A stretch of DNA of 64,000 nucleotides from Odontocerum albicorne (taxonomy: Eukaryota; Arthropoda; Insecta; Trichoptera; Odontoceridae), in assembly GCA_949825065.1 (NCBI GenBank), contig OX463849.1, forward strand, positions 39,647,852-39,711,851, given 5' to 3'. The notes beneath the pieces are model-generated. The model saw only the letters and a program-made list of their open reading frames with translations, made no database searches and was not told the DNA's origin. Below are positions 53,085 to 62,695 of the stretch, piece after piece; the first letter of the stretch is position 1; each line of letters begins with the position of its first letter. The position numbers were made by a program, and so were the translations under genes.

Positions 53085-53420
53085 AAGGCCTTATCAAAAT
53101 TTATGATTATTACACACATACACTGTACTCCACCTAAAGCCGAATGTGTTCATATCACACATCGAAAGATTTACAAAGGTTTCTTTGTATTTCGTCTTCC
53201 TTTGGTAAGTTTTCTACAGTTATTTTACCAAATATATTTTTTAATCATATGCAAATGCGAGGAACTTCCTAATGTCATGGCCGCAGCCACCACCTTCCGA
53301 CGCTTATACTTAACTTTTTTTGTAATATTTTAAATCTGTTAATAATAGTGAGTTCGAAGCCGGAGTTACAGCGCCCTTAATGAAACTCTGCTCTCTAAAC
53401 AACGCTGTATAAATTGTTAT
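53085..53420 (+). repeat. Low-copy interspersed repeat, full copy
   Basis: The left half matches 27340-27500 (TTTACAAAGGTTTCTTTGTA, AAGTTTTCTACAGTTATTTT, CATATGCAAATGCGAGGAAC). The right half matches 1300-1400 (GAGTTACAGCGCCCTTAATG, CTCTCTAAACAACGCTGTAT). It links the two partial copies into one family of at least ~340 bp. Confidence 0.65.
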
Positions 53421-53575
53421 TTTACTAAAAATTTGTGAAACAAAGCAATGTGTCGGGATATTTGAACTTCGTTGAAATTATTTTTATTGAATCACCAATT
53501 GAGGATCAAAACTATAGGAATATGTTAGTGTATGAATTCTAGGAAATAATTTGTATATAAACTGGAATCAGTTTT

Positions 53576-53695
53576 CTTAACAGACATGTGTATATTTGGT
53601 AACATCTTAACAGACATGTGTATATTTGGTAACATCTTAACAGACATGTGTATATTTGGTAACATCTTAACAGACATGTGTATATTTGATAACAT
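53576..53695. repeat. 30-bp minisatellite, 4 units
   Basis: CTTAACAGACATGTGTATAT plus TTGGTAACAT four times, the last with TTGATAACAT. The 30-base period gives a false 10-residue protein repeat on the minus strand. Confidence 0.95.
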
Positions 53696-53768
53696 CAAAA
53701 CGTGAATTCTCACACTAATACTCTTTTTCCAGAGATTAAATGTAATCTTTAATGTAGATTAAATATGT

Positions 53769-53966
53769 CTACCTCTATTTGGTAAGACGCTTGTGTTTCA
53801 GCCTGGATTGTGGGTTCGATTTCCGTTGGTACCTAATTAAAAAAAGGGTTTCAGTCTGGTTTTCACATAAGGCCTCTTTAATATATTTTTAGGGGTGGTT
53901 GTAAGAGATAGCTATGTGATAATTAACCGCCAGGCTGTATTGTATATAATGAAAAATGCAATACAA
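53769..53966 (+). repeat. SINE-1 copy, plus strand
   Basis: Head TACCTCTATTTGGTAAGACG, GTGGGTTCGATTTCCGTTGG. Body TTCACATAAGGCCTCTTTAA. Tail GGGTGGTTGTAAGAGATAGC, AACCGCCAGGCTGTATTGTA. Good near-full-length copy. Confidence 0.85.
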
Positions 53967-54109
53967 ATTAATTAGTGATGTTGTATCACAAAACCTAATC
54001 AATACATAAAAATTGTTTTTAAAAGCTGAAACTTCCAGAATCATCAAATCAGAACTGTTACATTTTTTCAGAACTGTTACTTCTTCAGCATTCCTTCCTT
54101 TTTCCTGTG

Positions 54110-54285
54110 ATTGATATCTCCCTTTAATTTTTATTGTATGTATTGTAAATGATTTTTTTGTAAAAATTAATAATAATTTGAATAATTTATGCGACCGTGT
54201 AACTATTCCTACTTATCTACTTATGTCTAGTTGGTTGGAAGAAATTGATGAATTTATTACAATAAAGTGGTAAATAAATGAACTA
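54110..54285 (+). repeat. CR1-like LINE 3' end, decayed
   Basis: CTGTGATTGATATCTCCCTT, AATAATTTATGCGACCGTGT, CTAGTTGGTTGGAAGAAATT, TACAATAAAGTGGTAAATAA. The central part and the CCGCCAG word are lost; the tail ends AAATAAATGAAC. Confidence 0.7.
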
Positions 54286-55250
54286 ACAATAAACTTTCGA
54301 TAATATACATTTTTTAATATCAAGTCATTCGGTGCAGGTTAACTTAGATAGTTGTGAAAAAACTTTATTAATTATACCTGATAACTTAATAGTTTTATGT
54401 AAAAATACAGTTTTCTAGGAAATTATTCATCAGTTACCCAGAATTGTAGTACACATGAAAAACATTTTTTTTTCACCTTTTATTTACACATTTATGTCTA
54501 AATTAAAAATATCCTTAATATTGAATGTACTCGTAATAAAAATAAAAATTCTTATGATATATAAATAATCATATCTTAAATGTCTTAAATAAACAAACAA
54601 ATAAAGCTACAAACGAATTGAGTACCGAATACACCACATTTTTTCAACAAAAATAACTTATATAAAATTATTTCTTATTATACACAGCTCTCCTTAAAAA
54701 ACATCACAAATAGTGATCACTATTTATACTCGAGTCTCATACCAGACGTCCAGTCATCCCGGTTCTACATAGGATCAAGAGAGATACTGGATGAAAATAA
54801 ATGGAATTCCACCGAGATGACAGTGCTCTCCCTGTCTGGTCTCGCTGGACTGCAGACTTAATGTCTGCCGCTTTCCACATTTCCACCTTTCCATTGGTTC
54901 ATTGTCAACCCATTTATCATTTCTCATAATTTATATTTTTTCCTTTTCTTTTAAATTTAATTCAGTCTTTTCCATTGATGTTCGTCCAAATGTCATCCAT
55001 GTTTTATAACATTCACTGCTCTAGCTTTATTTAATTTCAATTTATATCTACAATTTATATTATTTTCTTTTCTTTTGAAGTTAAAATTAATTATGTCTGT
55101 CTCTTCATGTTGTGTTCGCTCAAAGCGCATTCGTATTTCATAATATTCATTACTTTTGATTTTTCTTTGTATTTGTTTTTCCACAGTACAACAATAATAA
55201 ATTATTTTATTTATTTATTTCAACAAGCAAAGGAACCTTTTGAAAATTAA
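54286..55250. other. No gene seen
   Basis: AT-rich with a more balanced patch at 54715-54905 that has no recognisable frame. Confidence 0.4.
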
Positions 55251-55255
55251 CATTA

Positions 55256-55340
55256 ATAGGTGAGCAATGTTATACAATAAAAATAGGTGAGCAATGTTAT
55301 ACAATAAAAATAGGTGAGCAATGTTGTACAATAAAAATAT
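55256..55340. repeat. 27-bp minisatellite, 3 units
   Basis: AGGTGAGCAATGTTATACAA plus TAAAAAT repeats three times with one G-for-A change. Confidence 0.92.
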
Positions 55341-55720
55341 AGTATAAGCTCACTCATACTAATAACAAAGCAAACTTATACAATTTAATTCATTCATCCC
55401 GGCAATAACAACTTCTTCACTTTATCCCTGTAAGTAGACCGTCATATTAAAGCCCATACCATGCTCATATTGACTACCCCATCTGTGCTATCTTGTTCAA
55501 GATTTTAAACCCGATGAATATAACATATTATAAATGAATTATTATTATTAACTTTTTAACAATAAAAAAAAACAACACTCAAGTATTAAGAAATAGGTTT
55601 AATTTTTATGTATAATAATTAGATAGAAAATACTAAGCACTTGTATTTATATTTTTAAAGTTTGAAAATTAATTAAGATGAAATTAACCTTAGAGCACTA
55701 TATACATATATACCATTACG
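55341..55720. other. No gene seen
   Basis: AT-rich, no supported feature. Confidence 0.4.
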
Positions 55721-55724
55721 TGTT

Positions 55725-56345
55725 CCCCTTTTCGGGGTAGGAAGAGAAGAGAAGTCGCAATAATTTGGTGTGGTGACATCCATTTACGTATCTTCACATC
55801 CATACAACTTCTTATACAATTGATACGATTTATCTGACATTTTACATTTCGTTTTTTTTAAATATCATTAACTTAGTCCAACCATACTTTCCTTGATCTT
55901 TGTCGATAACGCCTTCCACTCACATTTTCACTGTATTTTTTATTTTTGTTTATTATTTTTTTATTTATACACATGATAAGAAATATACATAATTTGCGAA
56001 AAAACAACAGGTAATTTAATTTGGGCATACATTATTTTAATGAACCTGGGTTTGTCGCCTTTCATTTGTCGTATCCCCAGTAAACTAGGTTTTTGCCTGT
56101 ATCTCACTGAGGATAAAATGTATATTTGTTAGTATTTCCTTATTAATTTGTTCTACATGGCCAAACCATCTTAAAATGTTCTTTATCTTAATCAATACAT
56201 CAACTTTAAGTTCACATTAATCCCTAATCACTTCATTCCGTATTTTGTCATCAATTGTCCGTCATATTTTTTTCTCAGTGCACGTATTTCTAAACCATTT
56301 ATTCGGCTCTTTTCAGTATATTTCCACGTCCACGTATCACGAACG
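55725..56345 (-). pseudogene. RTE-like LINE, minus strand, split by a ~180-bp insertion
   Basis: The minus strand of 56119-56345 spells GLEIRALRKKYDG and ILRWFGHVEQINKE regions; 55725-55936 gives RSRKSMVGLS and NCIRSCMDVKIRKW-like ends. Joining the two across the insertion recreates the TACAGTG..AATGTGAGTG context seen at 19.34 kb. Many stops. Confidence 0.7.
55937..56118 (-). mobile_element. ~180-bp short element, copy 3, with 5-bp target duplication
   Basis: Same unit as at 17.27 and 25.15 kb. TGTAT lies immediately left (55932-55936) and right (56119-56123). The uninterrupted LINE has a single TGTAT here. The minus strand starts TCCTCAGTGAGATACAGG and ends in an A-rich TAAATAAAAA tail, so it moved like a retroposon. 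Confidence 0.85.
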
Positions 56346-56454
56346 TCCACGTTGACGAACTTAAATTTAAAAATTAAATTAATCCTAAGATATAATTTTA
56401 GTTACTTAGTTTTTTATTCAACATTGTGTATCTTGAATAGTGTAATTGTTTTTC

Positions 56455-56560
56455 TTTCTAACAAGTTTCTTGGTAAGACCGAGAATAGTTTGTTGGTTAG
56501 ACCGAGAAAAGTTTGTTGATAAGACCGGGAATAGTTTGTTGGTTAGACCGAGAACAAAAA
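56455..56560. repeat. ~26-bp minisatellite, 4 diverged units
   Basis: AGTTTCTTGGTAAGACCGAG, AGTTTGTTGGTTAGACCGAG, AGTTTGTTGATAAGACCGGG and AGTTTGTTGGTTAGACCGAG alternate. Units 1/3 (AAGACC) and 2/4 (TAGACC) suggest a two-unit higher-order pattern. Confidence 0.85.
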
Positions 56561-56935
56561 TTTCGAATCCCTTATAAAATTCAAATATTAAACATGAGAT
56601 TGTAAATAAGATAAATATTGTTGTCAGTTCCTCGAGCCTTTAAATAATCACATTTCATAGACGTAATTTAAATCACAAATCTTGTTTTTCTAGCTAAAGT
56701 TGGGAATAATAAATTGAAATACTCCCGTATAATTTTTACATTGATAAAAATATAGTTTTAAAATACATAACAATTTATTTATTACTTTACGAAATTTTAT
56801 TTGATAAATAAATTGTATGAGAGATGCGTAGAAAATGATAGTTAATATTGAGAAATTTAAAGTCTGAAAGTAAAAGTAAATGCGCTGAAGAAAGTATAGT
56901 GCATTAAATTAAGAAATCTTGCTATTAGGGTCGTA
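56561..56935. other. No gene seen
   Basis: AT-rich spacer. Confidence 0.4.
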
Positions 56936-56939
56936 TTTT

Positions 56940-57046
56940 AAAACAAGACTGGAGCTCTTTTTAAAAAAATCTGGGTACCGACGGGAATCGAACTCATGAC
57001 CCTCGGGTTGGTAGACAGGCGTTTTACCAACTTGGCCAAAGAGGTC
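56940..57046 (-). repeat. SINE-1 head and junction, minus strand
   Basis: Best-preserved tRNA-like head: minus strand GGCCAAGTTGGTAAAACGCC and GGGTTCATGAGTTCG-like stretch (plus GGGTACCGACGGGAATCGAA). The body is cut soon after the T-rich junction. Confidence 0.8.
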
Positions 57047-58175
57047 GACAATATGACTTATGCTATTCTGAGATGGAAACTAACTAATAACCGAACTTCT
57101 GCAACTTTTGAGACAGAAAATTTCTTCACCTGGTTATTTTTTTATATTTGGAAAGTTTTAAGGTTCACCTTCATTAATAAGACCTAGTTTATTTTTCCTG
57201 TCGTTGATGTTTTCCTCTGTAAAAAAGACGCAAAAGCAGTCTGTGTAATGTCTGCTCCTCTGAGACATTTCTTTGTTCAGTGTTTTCCTAATTTCCTGAA
57301 ATAAACGACCTCAAATGTTTTGTGGGTGTGTCATTAGAGCGAAATGTGTGTCATGGAAAACAAATGGCTAATATCATCAGGATCTATTCAAGAAAAAGGT
57401 GAATTGTGCAAGATACCGGTGTAATGAATTCTGCATTACGACATCGTCAAATAATACGAATTCATTTAAGTTGCATTTAATACATTTAAATTAAAAACGA
57501 TTTTCAGTGACATTCTGTTAATTATAATACTTTTCACTTTAAGTATTTTCATTTACGGTCGATTTCATCCATTGACATGTTTACAAAATATAATCAAAGT
57601 GCGAGTGAATACAGAAATACAACGTACCTTAATAATATATAAATATCAAAACGTTAGCATGATTTAAAATAGTGTTTATACTGCCATATATCAGGAGGTT
57701 ATTTTCGAATGTGACCAACTCCATTTTTTTACTGACAATGCTAGATCACTCTTTTAAGACAACTTGACATTATGAGATTTTTCTAATCTAGCTAAATCCA
57801 ACGTCAAATCGTTTAAAAATCAGTGAACTCATCCTGACAAATACGTTCAAACTAAACAAAACTCAGCTTTCTTGCGTTCAAAGTAGTTAAATCCACATGT
57901 TACAACAAAACCAGTTAAATCCAACTTTCCAATGCTTTTTTTCTCTGTGAATACTTGCAAAAGTTTGCATTTTTAGACAATGTTTGTAATGCTTGATTTT
58001 CAAATATATTTTTTAGAACCTGGCTAGAAAACATAAACTTTTTAGGAAGAGGGGGTGAAAATATTGCATTTTTTCACATTGTCAAAAGTGGATTTGATCA
58101 AAAATTACTTCCTGATATAAGTTTATTGAAACATAGTCGGGGAAACCATTTATAAAATAAATAAATAATTAAATA
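57047..58175. other. No gene seen
   Basis: AT-rich with a 63-codon frame beginning in the SINE. No supported feature. Confidence 0.45.
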
Positions 58176-58179
58176 TACG

Positions 58180-58440
58180 TTTATACTCGTATATTATTTA
58201 TAGTTAGAGCATAAACATTGTGGAGGTTTAAATACATTGTATCAAACACGGTTTATTCCACTTTTTATAACGGTATAACCCTACCGGTTTCAAGGCTTTC
58301 ACCTCATCATCAGGGGAGCACAAATAATACTGTTTGTTTGTGCTCCCTGATAATGAGTTGAAAGCCTTGAAACTGGTAGGGGCTATGCCGTTATAAAAAG
58401 TGGAATAAACAATGTTTGATAAAAACAAATTACAAAATAT
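58180..58440 (-). mobile_element. Fold-back MITE, family copy 2 (near-perfect palindrome)
   Basis: From 58241 (ATCAAACACGGTTTATTCCA) to 58420 the sequence folds on itself: CACTTTTTATAACGGTATAA, CTACCGGTTTCAAGGCTTTC and CATCAGGGGAGCACAAA all recur inverted. Left flank TAAACATTGTGGAGGTTTAA is the complement of the right neighbour of copy 1 at 10.14 kb, so the two copies are inverted relative to each other and the family includes ~60 bp outside the arms. Confidence 0.9.
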
Positions 58441-58454
58441 AGGTTTATTGATAG

Positions 58455-58670
58455 CAACACATGGAATGTACATATATGTATATGTCCTGAAATTACTTAT
58501 GTATGTTAAGGCAATGGAACAGAAAATATATTTGAGAGAGAAACTATTTAACTTTCTAGGCTCATTTCATAGCATCGTCTCAATTGAGATACACTTTCAC
58601 CAATAGGAGGGTGAGTTCAGCCGCGAGAACGTCAGATAGTTTTTCATCCCACAGCCTTTGTACACGTTAT
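58455..58670 (+). repeat. ~200-bp interspersed repeat (also at 15.25 kb)
   Basis: CCTGAAATTACTTATGTATG, AATGGAACAGAAAATATATT, TTGAGATACACTTTCACCAA, GTCAGATAGTTTTTCATCCC. Lies directly right of the fold-back MITE. Confidence 0.65.
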
Positions 58671-59455
58671 TGTGCATGTAATATATTTCAGAGGTGCATT
58701 AATTCATTCTTATGATGCCTTTCAAAATATCTGAACGTTGCTTACTTACTTATTGGAAAACGTGACTGGAGACAATAAAAAAATTGCGCCCAATAATTAA
58801 AGAATTCGGTTTAAAACGGATTGATAGTATAATATTGATAAATATTCTTGTTTTCGTCCCTTCTATCGTTTCCTTAAATATTTCGCATCAAGGGACCCAG
58901 ATTTTCAAAAAAAAAAAAATAACACAGGGTTCCTTAGGTCACAGGGTAGACCCTGGGTGTCACGAGATTCAAAACAAGGATCCCCTTCGAGCAATAATTT
59001 TCTATTATACGTCACAAAGACCTGCAAAACATCCTCGTAGGCAATTTGTCATAGTTGACGATGGCTCGGTGTCACGCCGCATCTTAAATGGTATCATGTG
59101 GTTGGTCGTTTGTTTATTTTTTCCGACCACAGTTTTCTCGGGAAAAGTGTAACGCCAGCCACCTATATTCGGAAATGCGTAATAATGAAAGTATTCGGAA
59201 CTGTGGACCAACTGCAGACGTGATTTCTGTCAGATTATTTGAATCCTTTGTTTGATTTATCATCACCATCATCTGTGTGTTTATTTCGGAACGCGATCTA
59301 TTTTTTATTTAATGAAATATTGAAATTTCAATTCTAAATAAAATGCAAATTTACCTTTAAAAATGGCGTACAATTGGACGTGTTGTTCATAGTTTATTTT
59401 AATTCATCCAATTTTTTTTTAAACTACAGATCAGTTGTATTGTATAATAATTTTG
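58671..59455. other. No gene seen
   Basis: A frame of 122 codons (58784-59152) overlaps a CACAGGGTAGACCCTGGGTG palindrome at about 58939 but shows no recognised domain. Confidence 0.4.
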
Positions 59456-59458
59456 TTG

Positions 59459-59606
59459 TTTAAAATACGACCTAGCGTGTCAATTGCTATATGACATTCT
59501 CTTCCAATCAATCAGAAATATCTTAAAGAGATCTTCAGTAAAAATCAGTATGGAAAAACCTTGGGTACCAACAACGATTGAACTAACAACCCCCGAGTTG
59601 GAAGCT
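59459..59606 (-). repeat. SINE-1 copy, left of a pair, shortened
   Basis: Tail AATACGACCTAGCGTGTCAA, body AGAGATCTTCAGTAAAAATC, head GGTACCAACAACGATTGAAC and CCCCGAGTTGGAAGCTGGTG; the A-box end is missing. Confidence 0.75.
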
Positions 59607-59609
59607 GGT

Positions 59610-59735
59610 GTATTGTATTTTGTGGTACACAGTACAACTTGGTGTATTTATTGCCATATAAAAATCAATTCCAACCAACTAGAACGATGTTAAAGAGGTC
59701 TTAAGTGTAAATCAGACTGGAATCCTATCGTAAGT
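59610..59735 (-). repeat. SINE-1 copy, right of the pair, body and tail only
   Basis: TTTTGTGGTACACAGTACAA, TTATTGCCATATAAAAATCA, GATGTTAAAGAGGTCTTAAG. Starts where the first copy's head is cut, so one SINE inserted into or beside the other. Confidence 0.75.
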
Positions 59736-59817
59736 AAATACATACTAATAATAATTAGGATGTGTTTACTTACGATATCATGAATTCTAGTAAATCTTTT
59801 CTCGTATGGTTTCTATC

Positions 59818-60093
59818 TCACATTCGAATGTCCAGGTATTTCATCCATGATACATCCTCAGAAGAAGCTCGATGGACTTTCTTCTGTTCTCCTGGAAGTG
59901 AATATATTGGACACTCTTCCACAATGTGGCTGATATTCTGAACCATTCCACATAAACCCAACGGGGAATCAATGAAACCTCGCCTGTATAGGGCGTATAT
60001 ACGGCAAACGTAGCCACGTCTAAGATGATTTAGAGTACACCACGATCTTCGTGACTGGTCACAATTCTTGGAACACCTTAGGATCACTCTCAA
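59818..60093 (-). pseudogene. LINE C-terminal zinc-knuckle fragment (LRRGY type)
   Basis: The minus-strand frame reads TLNHLRRGYVCRIYALYRRG, FIDSPLGLCGMVQNISHIVE, ECPIYSLPGEQKKVH, and MKYLDIRM. The pattern L-x-R-x-R-x-G-x ... D-S-P-x-C-x-C-G ... H-I-V-x-E-C-P is the C-terminus of an insect non-LTR retrotransposon clade. The first zinc-binding cysteine is lost (LGLCG). The frame ends at about the natural position. Confidence 0.75.
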
Positions 60094-60435
60094 AGAGGAG
60101 TTATATTCTTATCATTCCATTTGAGAAATTTCTCTTTCTATTCTACAAGCTTCAATAATTTATGTTGAGCATGTTTTTACAGGTATTTAAAATATTTTCA
60201 TTAGAGGGTGTACGACCCCTCTTGTCAGGCACATATATCTTAGTAGAAAATTCGTTGGAATGTGAGGTGTCTGACAATATTAATATTCTGAGAATATTTC
60301 TACTTAGAATTCATAGACAGAAAATAGACGTTAATATACTCGTGCACGAAATACCAACAAATATTCTACCTGTTTTAACGATATAAATTTAACAATACCT
60401 GTTTGACTGACTTGGTATTTTTACTTTATCAATAT
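60094..60435. other. No gene seen
   Basis: A 74-codon frame at 60162 without recognised domain. Confidence 0.4.
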
Positions 60436-60439
60436 CCAT

Positions 60440-61135
60440 TTAATTGCTTAAGAGTAAAAAGGAAATGTAAATGCGATGTATGGGTAACTAATAAAGAATT
60501 AAAGGAAATTAAGGAATTATGCTATGAAGGAAGTATTTTATCAGATGATAGAAGAGTAACGAAATATATTGAATGTCGTGTAACGATAGGAAATAAAGTC
60601 CACGGAGCACTAAAATATATAACTTTGAACCGGAAAGTATCAAAATCTGCTAAAATGATAGTTCACAAAAATATTTCAGTGCCAACTTTGATGTATGGAA
60701 GTGTAATGCGTAAAGAAAAATACCGAAAAGAGCCGAATAAATGCTGTAGAAATGCGAAATAAAAGTACTTGTATGTGGGGTGGTTATACTATATATGACA
60801 GATTACGGACTGAAGTGATCAGGGATGATTGTGAATTTAAGGCTGATGTATTGAGTAAGATGAAGAAGAGCACTCTGAGATGATGCGGACATGTAGAACG
60901 AATGAATTAGGAAAAACTAACAAAACAAATATACCGTGCAAATGTGAGTCAAAGAAAGACCAAGTAAAAGATAAAGAGAATGATATTTTGAAAGAAGGGA
61001 ATGTAAAAAGTCAGAGAAATCGTAGCAAATTTGTGAGAAGTTGTAGAAGAGACGAACGATGTGTGTAACGATAAGAAAGTAAGGCGACCTCTCCTCTCTG
61101 CCTATCCCAATAGAGAGATAGCTTGATGGCATGTA
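60440..61135 (+). pseudogene. RTE-like LINE, longest copy of the second family
   Basis: The open part (to 60762) includes ELKEIKELCYEGSILSDDRR, VTKYIECRVTIGNKVHGALK, SKSAKMIVHKNISVPTLMYG. The Y-E-G-S-I-L-S-D-D / R-V-x-x-G-x-K stretch is the reverse-transcriptase end. Later frames give LRTEVIRDDCEFKADVLSK and a decayed GHVERMN region, ending TAGAGAGATAGCTTGATGGC. Frame changes and stops inactivate it. Confidence 0.75.
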
Positions 61136-61238
61136 TGTATGTAATATTAAACTACTTGGGTATTTTTACACTTATGGAATTGAGGATATTTTTTTTATTA
61201 AGGAAATTCACCCAAACTTGGATGATTTATGACATTAC
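61136..61238. other. Spacer before the 24-bp array
   Basis: Short AT-rich spacer. The plus-strand frame that enters the array begins here at 61123. Confidence 0.4.
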
Positions 61239-61966
61239 TGTCAAATGTCACCATAAGAGAGGAGTAAAATGTCACCATAAAAGAGGAGTCAAATGTCATC
61301 ATAAGAAAGGAGTCAAATGTCACCATAAGAAAGGAGTCAAATATCGTCATAAGAAAGGAGTCAGATGTCTTCATAAGAAAGGAGTCAAATGTCTTCATAA
61401 GAAAGTAGTCAAATGCCACCATAAGAAAGGAGTCAAATGTCATCATAAGAAAGGAGTCAAATGTCACCATAAGAAAGGAGCCAAGTGTCACCATAAGAGA
61501 GCAGTCAAATGTCACCATAAGAAAGGAGTCAAATATCATTAAAAGAAAGGAGTCAGATGTCTTCATAAGAAAGGAGTCAAATGTCTTCATAAGAAAGTAG
61601 TCAAATGTCATCATAAGAGAGGAGTCAAATGTCACCATAAGAGAGGAGTCAAATCTCACCATAAGAAATGAGTCAAATGTCACCATAAGAGAGGAGTCAA
61701 ATGTCTTCATAAGACAGGATTCAAATGTCATCATAAGAGAGGAGTCAAATGTCATCATAAGAGAGGAGTCAAATGTCATCATAAGAGAGGAGTCAAATGT
61801 TACCATAAGAAAGGAGTCAAATGTCATCAAAAGAAATGAGTCAAATGTCACCATAAGAAAGGAGTCAAATGTCTTCATAAGAGATGAGTCAAATGTCATC
61901 ATAAGAGAGGAGTCAAATGACACCATAAGAGAGTAGTCAAATATCACCATATGAGATGAGTCAAAA
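61239..61966. repeat. 24-bp minisatellite, about 30 units, open on the minus strand
   Basis: GTCACCATAAGAAAGGAGTC plus AAAT repeats about 30 times with base changes but no length changes. Since 24 is divisible by three, the minus strand stays open for 290 codons (62070-61198) as variants of MVTFDSFL/MMTFDSSL. The plus strand is open for the first ~12 units as CHHKKGVK. I regard it as a minisatellite rather than a gene; the flanks of the long frame have no signal peptide or domain. Confidence 0.93.
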
Positions 61967-62340
61967 TAATGAACTAAATACAAAACTGTGTAAAAATTTG
62001 GTTCCTTTTTTATTATTTTATTATATTGACAGAGTTGAGTTTTTTGTTTTGACGTGGTGTCACAAATCATCTAAGTATAATATGTGAATTGCCTGTGAAA
62101 AAAACATGCTTTATGGCTTGGTTCTTTTTTACATATATTCTCTCAAATATTCTTATGTTTTATTTGCTAAAATATCCTTATAAGAAATTCGTTAAATGAA
62201 AACAATATTCACTCTATGTATTAGTATATTTATAGATATTTCTCTATTTTGTTTGAGAGTTTTTAAATATTATCAAATCAATTTCAAAATTATCATAAGA
62301 AATCAAATAGTTCTATCGATATATTATATTTAAAAAAAAA
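61967..62340. other. No gene seen
   Basis: AT-rich. The phrase ATTATCATAAGAAATCAAAT near 62290 resembles one degenerate unit of the 24-bp array. Confidence 0.4.
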
Positions 62341-62344
62341 ACTT

Positions 62345-62411
62345 TTTTTCCGGGTCGGGTCGAATTCCAGGACCCACCGAAATGTCCGAGTTCGAAGCAA
62401 GAACGCCTGTC
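62345..62411 (-). repeat. SINE head fragment, minus strand
   Basis: GGGTCGAATTCCAGG and CCGAGTTCGAAGCAAGAACG correspond to B-box and anticodon-arm parts of the SINE-1 head as at 24.94 kb. Followed at once by the tail of another SINE. Confidence 0.5.
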
Positions 62412-62417
62412 AACAAT

Positions 62418-62695
62418 TTTATTGTATTGCACGTTAGTTGTATAAAATACAACCTGGTAGGTTTATTGCAACGTGTCATTATCTTCCAGCCAACCAGAAT
62501 ATTGCCAAAGAGACTTTGAGCGAAAACTAAATTGAAACCCATTATAAATTAAGTTGGTTTCAATAGAAATCAACTGAAATCGGTTCCAGTATGGTTCCCA
62601 TACTTGAAGCAATTTTGAGGAGGTGGATTCCGATGGAAATAAAACCTGTAACCCCGAGAAGGAAGAAAGGGGTTATACCAAGACAACGGAGGTCT
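62418..62695 (-). repeat. SINE-1 copy, minus strand, with ~80-bp internal expansion
   Basis: Tail AAATACAACCTGGTAGGTTT, body CCAAAGAGACTTTGAGCGAA, head TTCCGATGGAAATAAAACCT. Between body and head a stretch with repeated GGTT.C..AT.GAAATC phrases (62550-62625) is extra. Confidence 0.75.

Noticed and set aside
53525..53713. Minus-strand frame with a 10-residue repeat (MLPNIHMSVK)
   Set aside because: Explained by the 30-bp minisatellite.
56970..57046. Functional tRNA gene
   Set aside because: A/B-box-like head is good, but there is no paired acceptor stem and the sequence continues into SINE body; same for all other heads.
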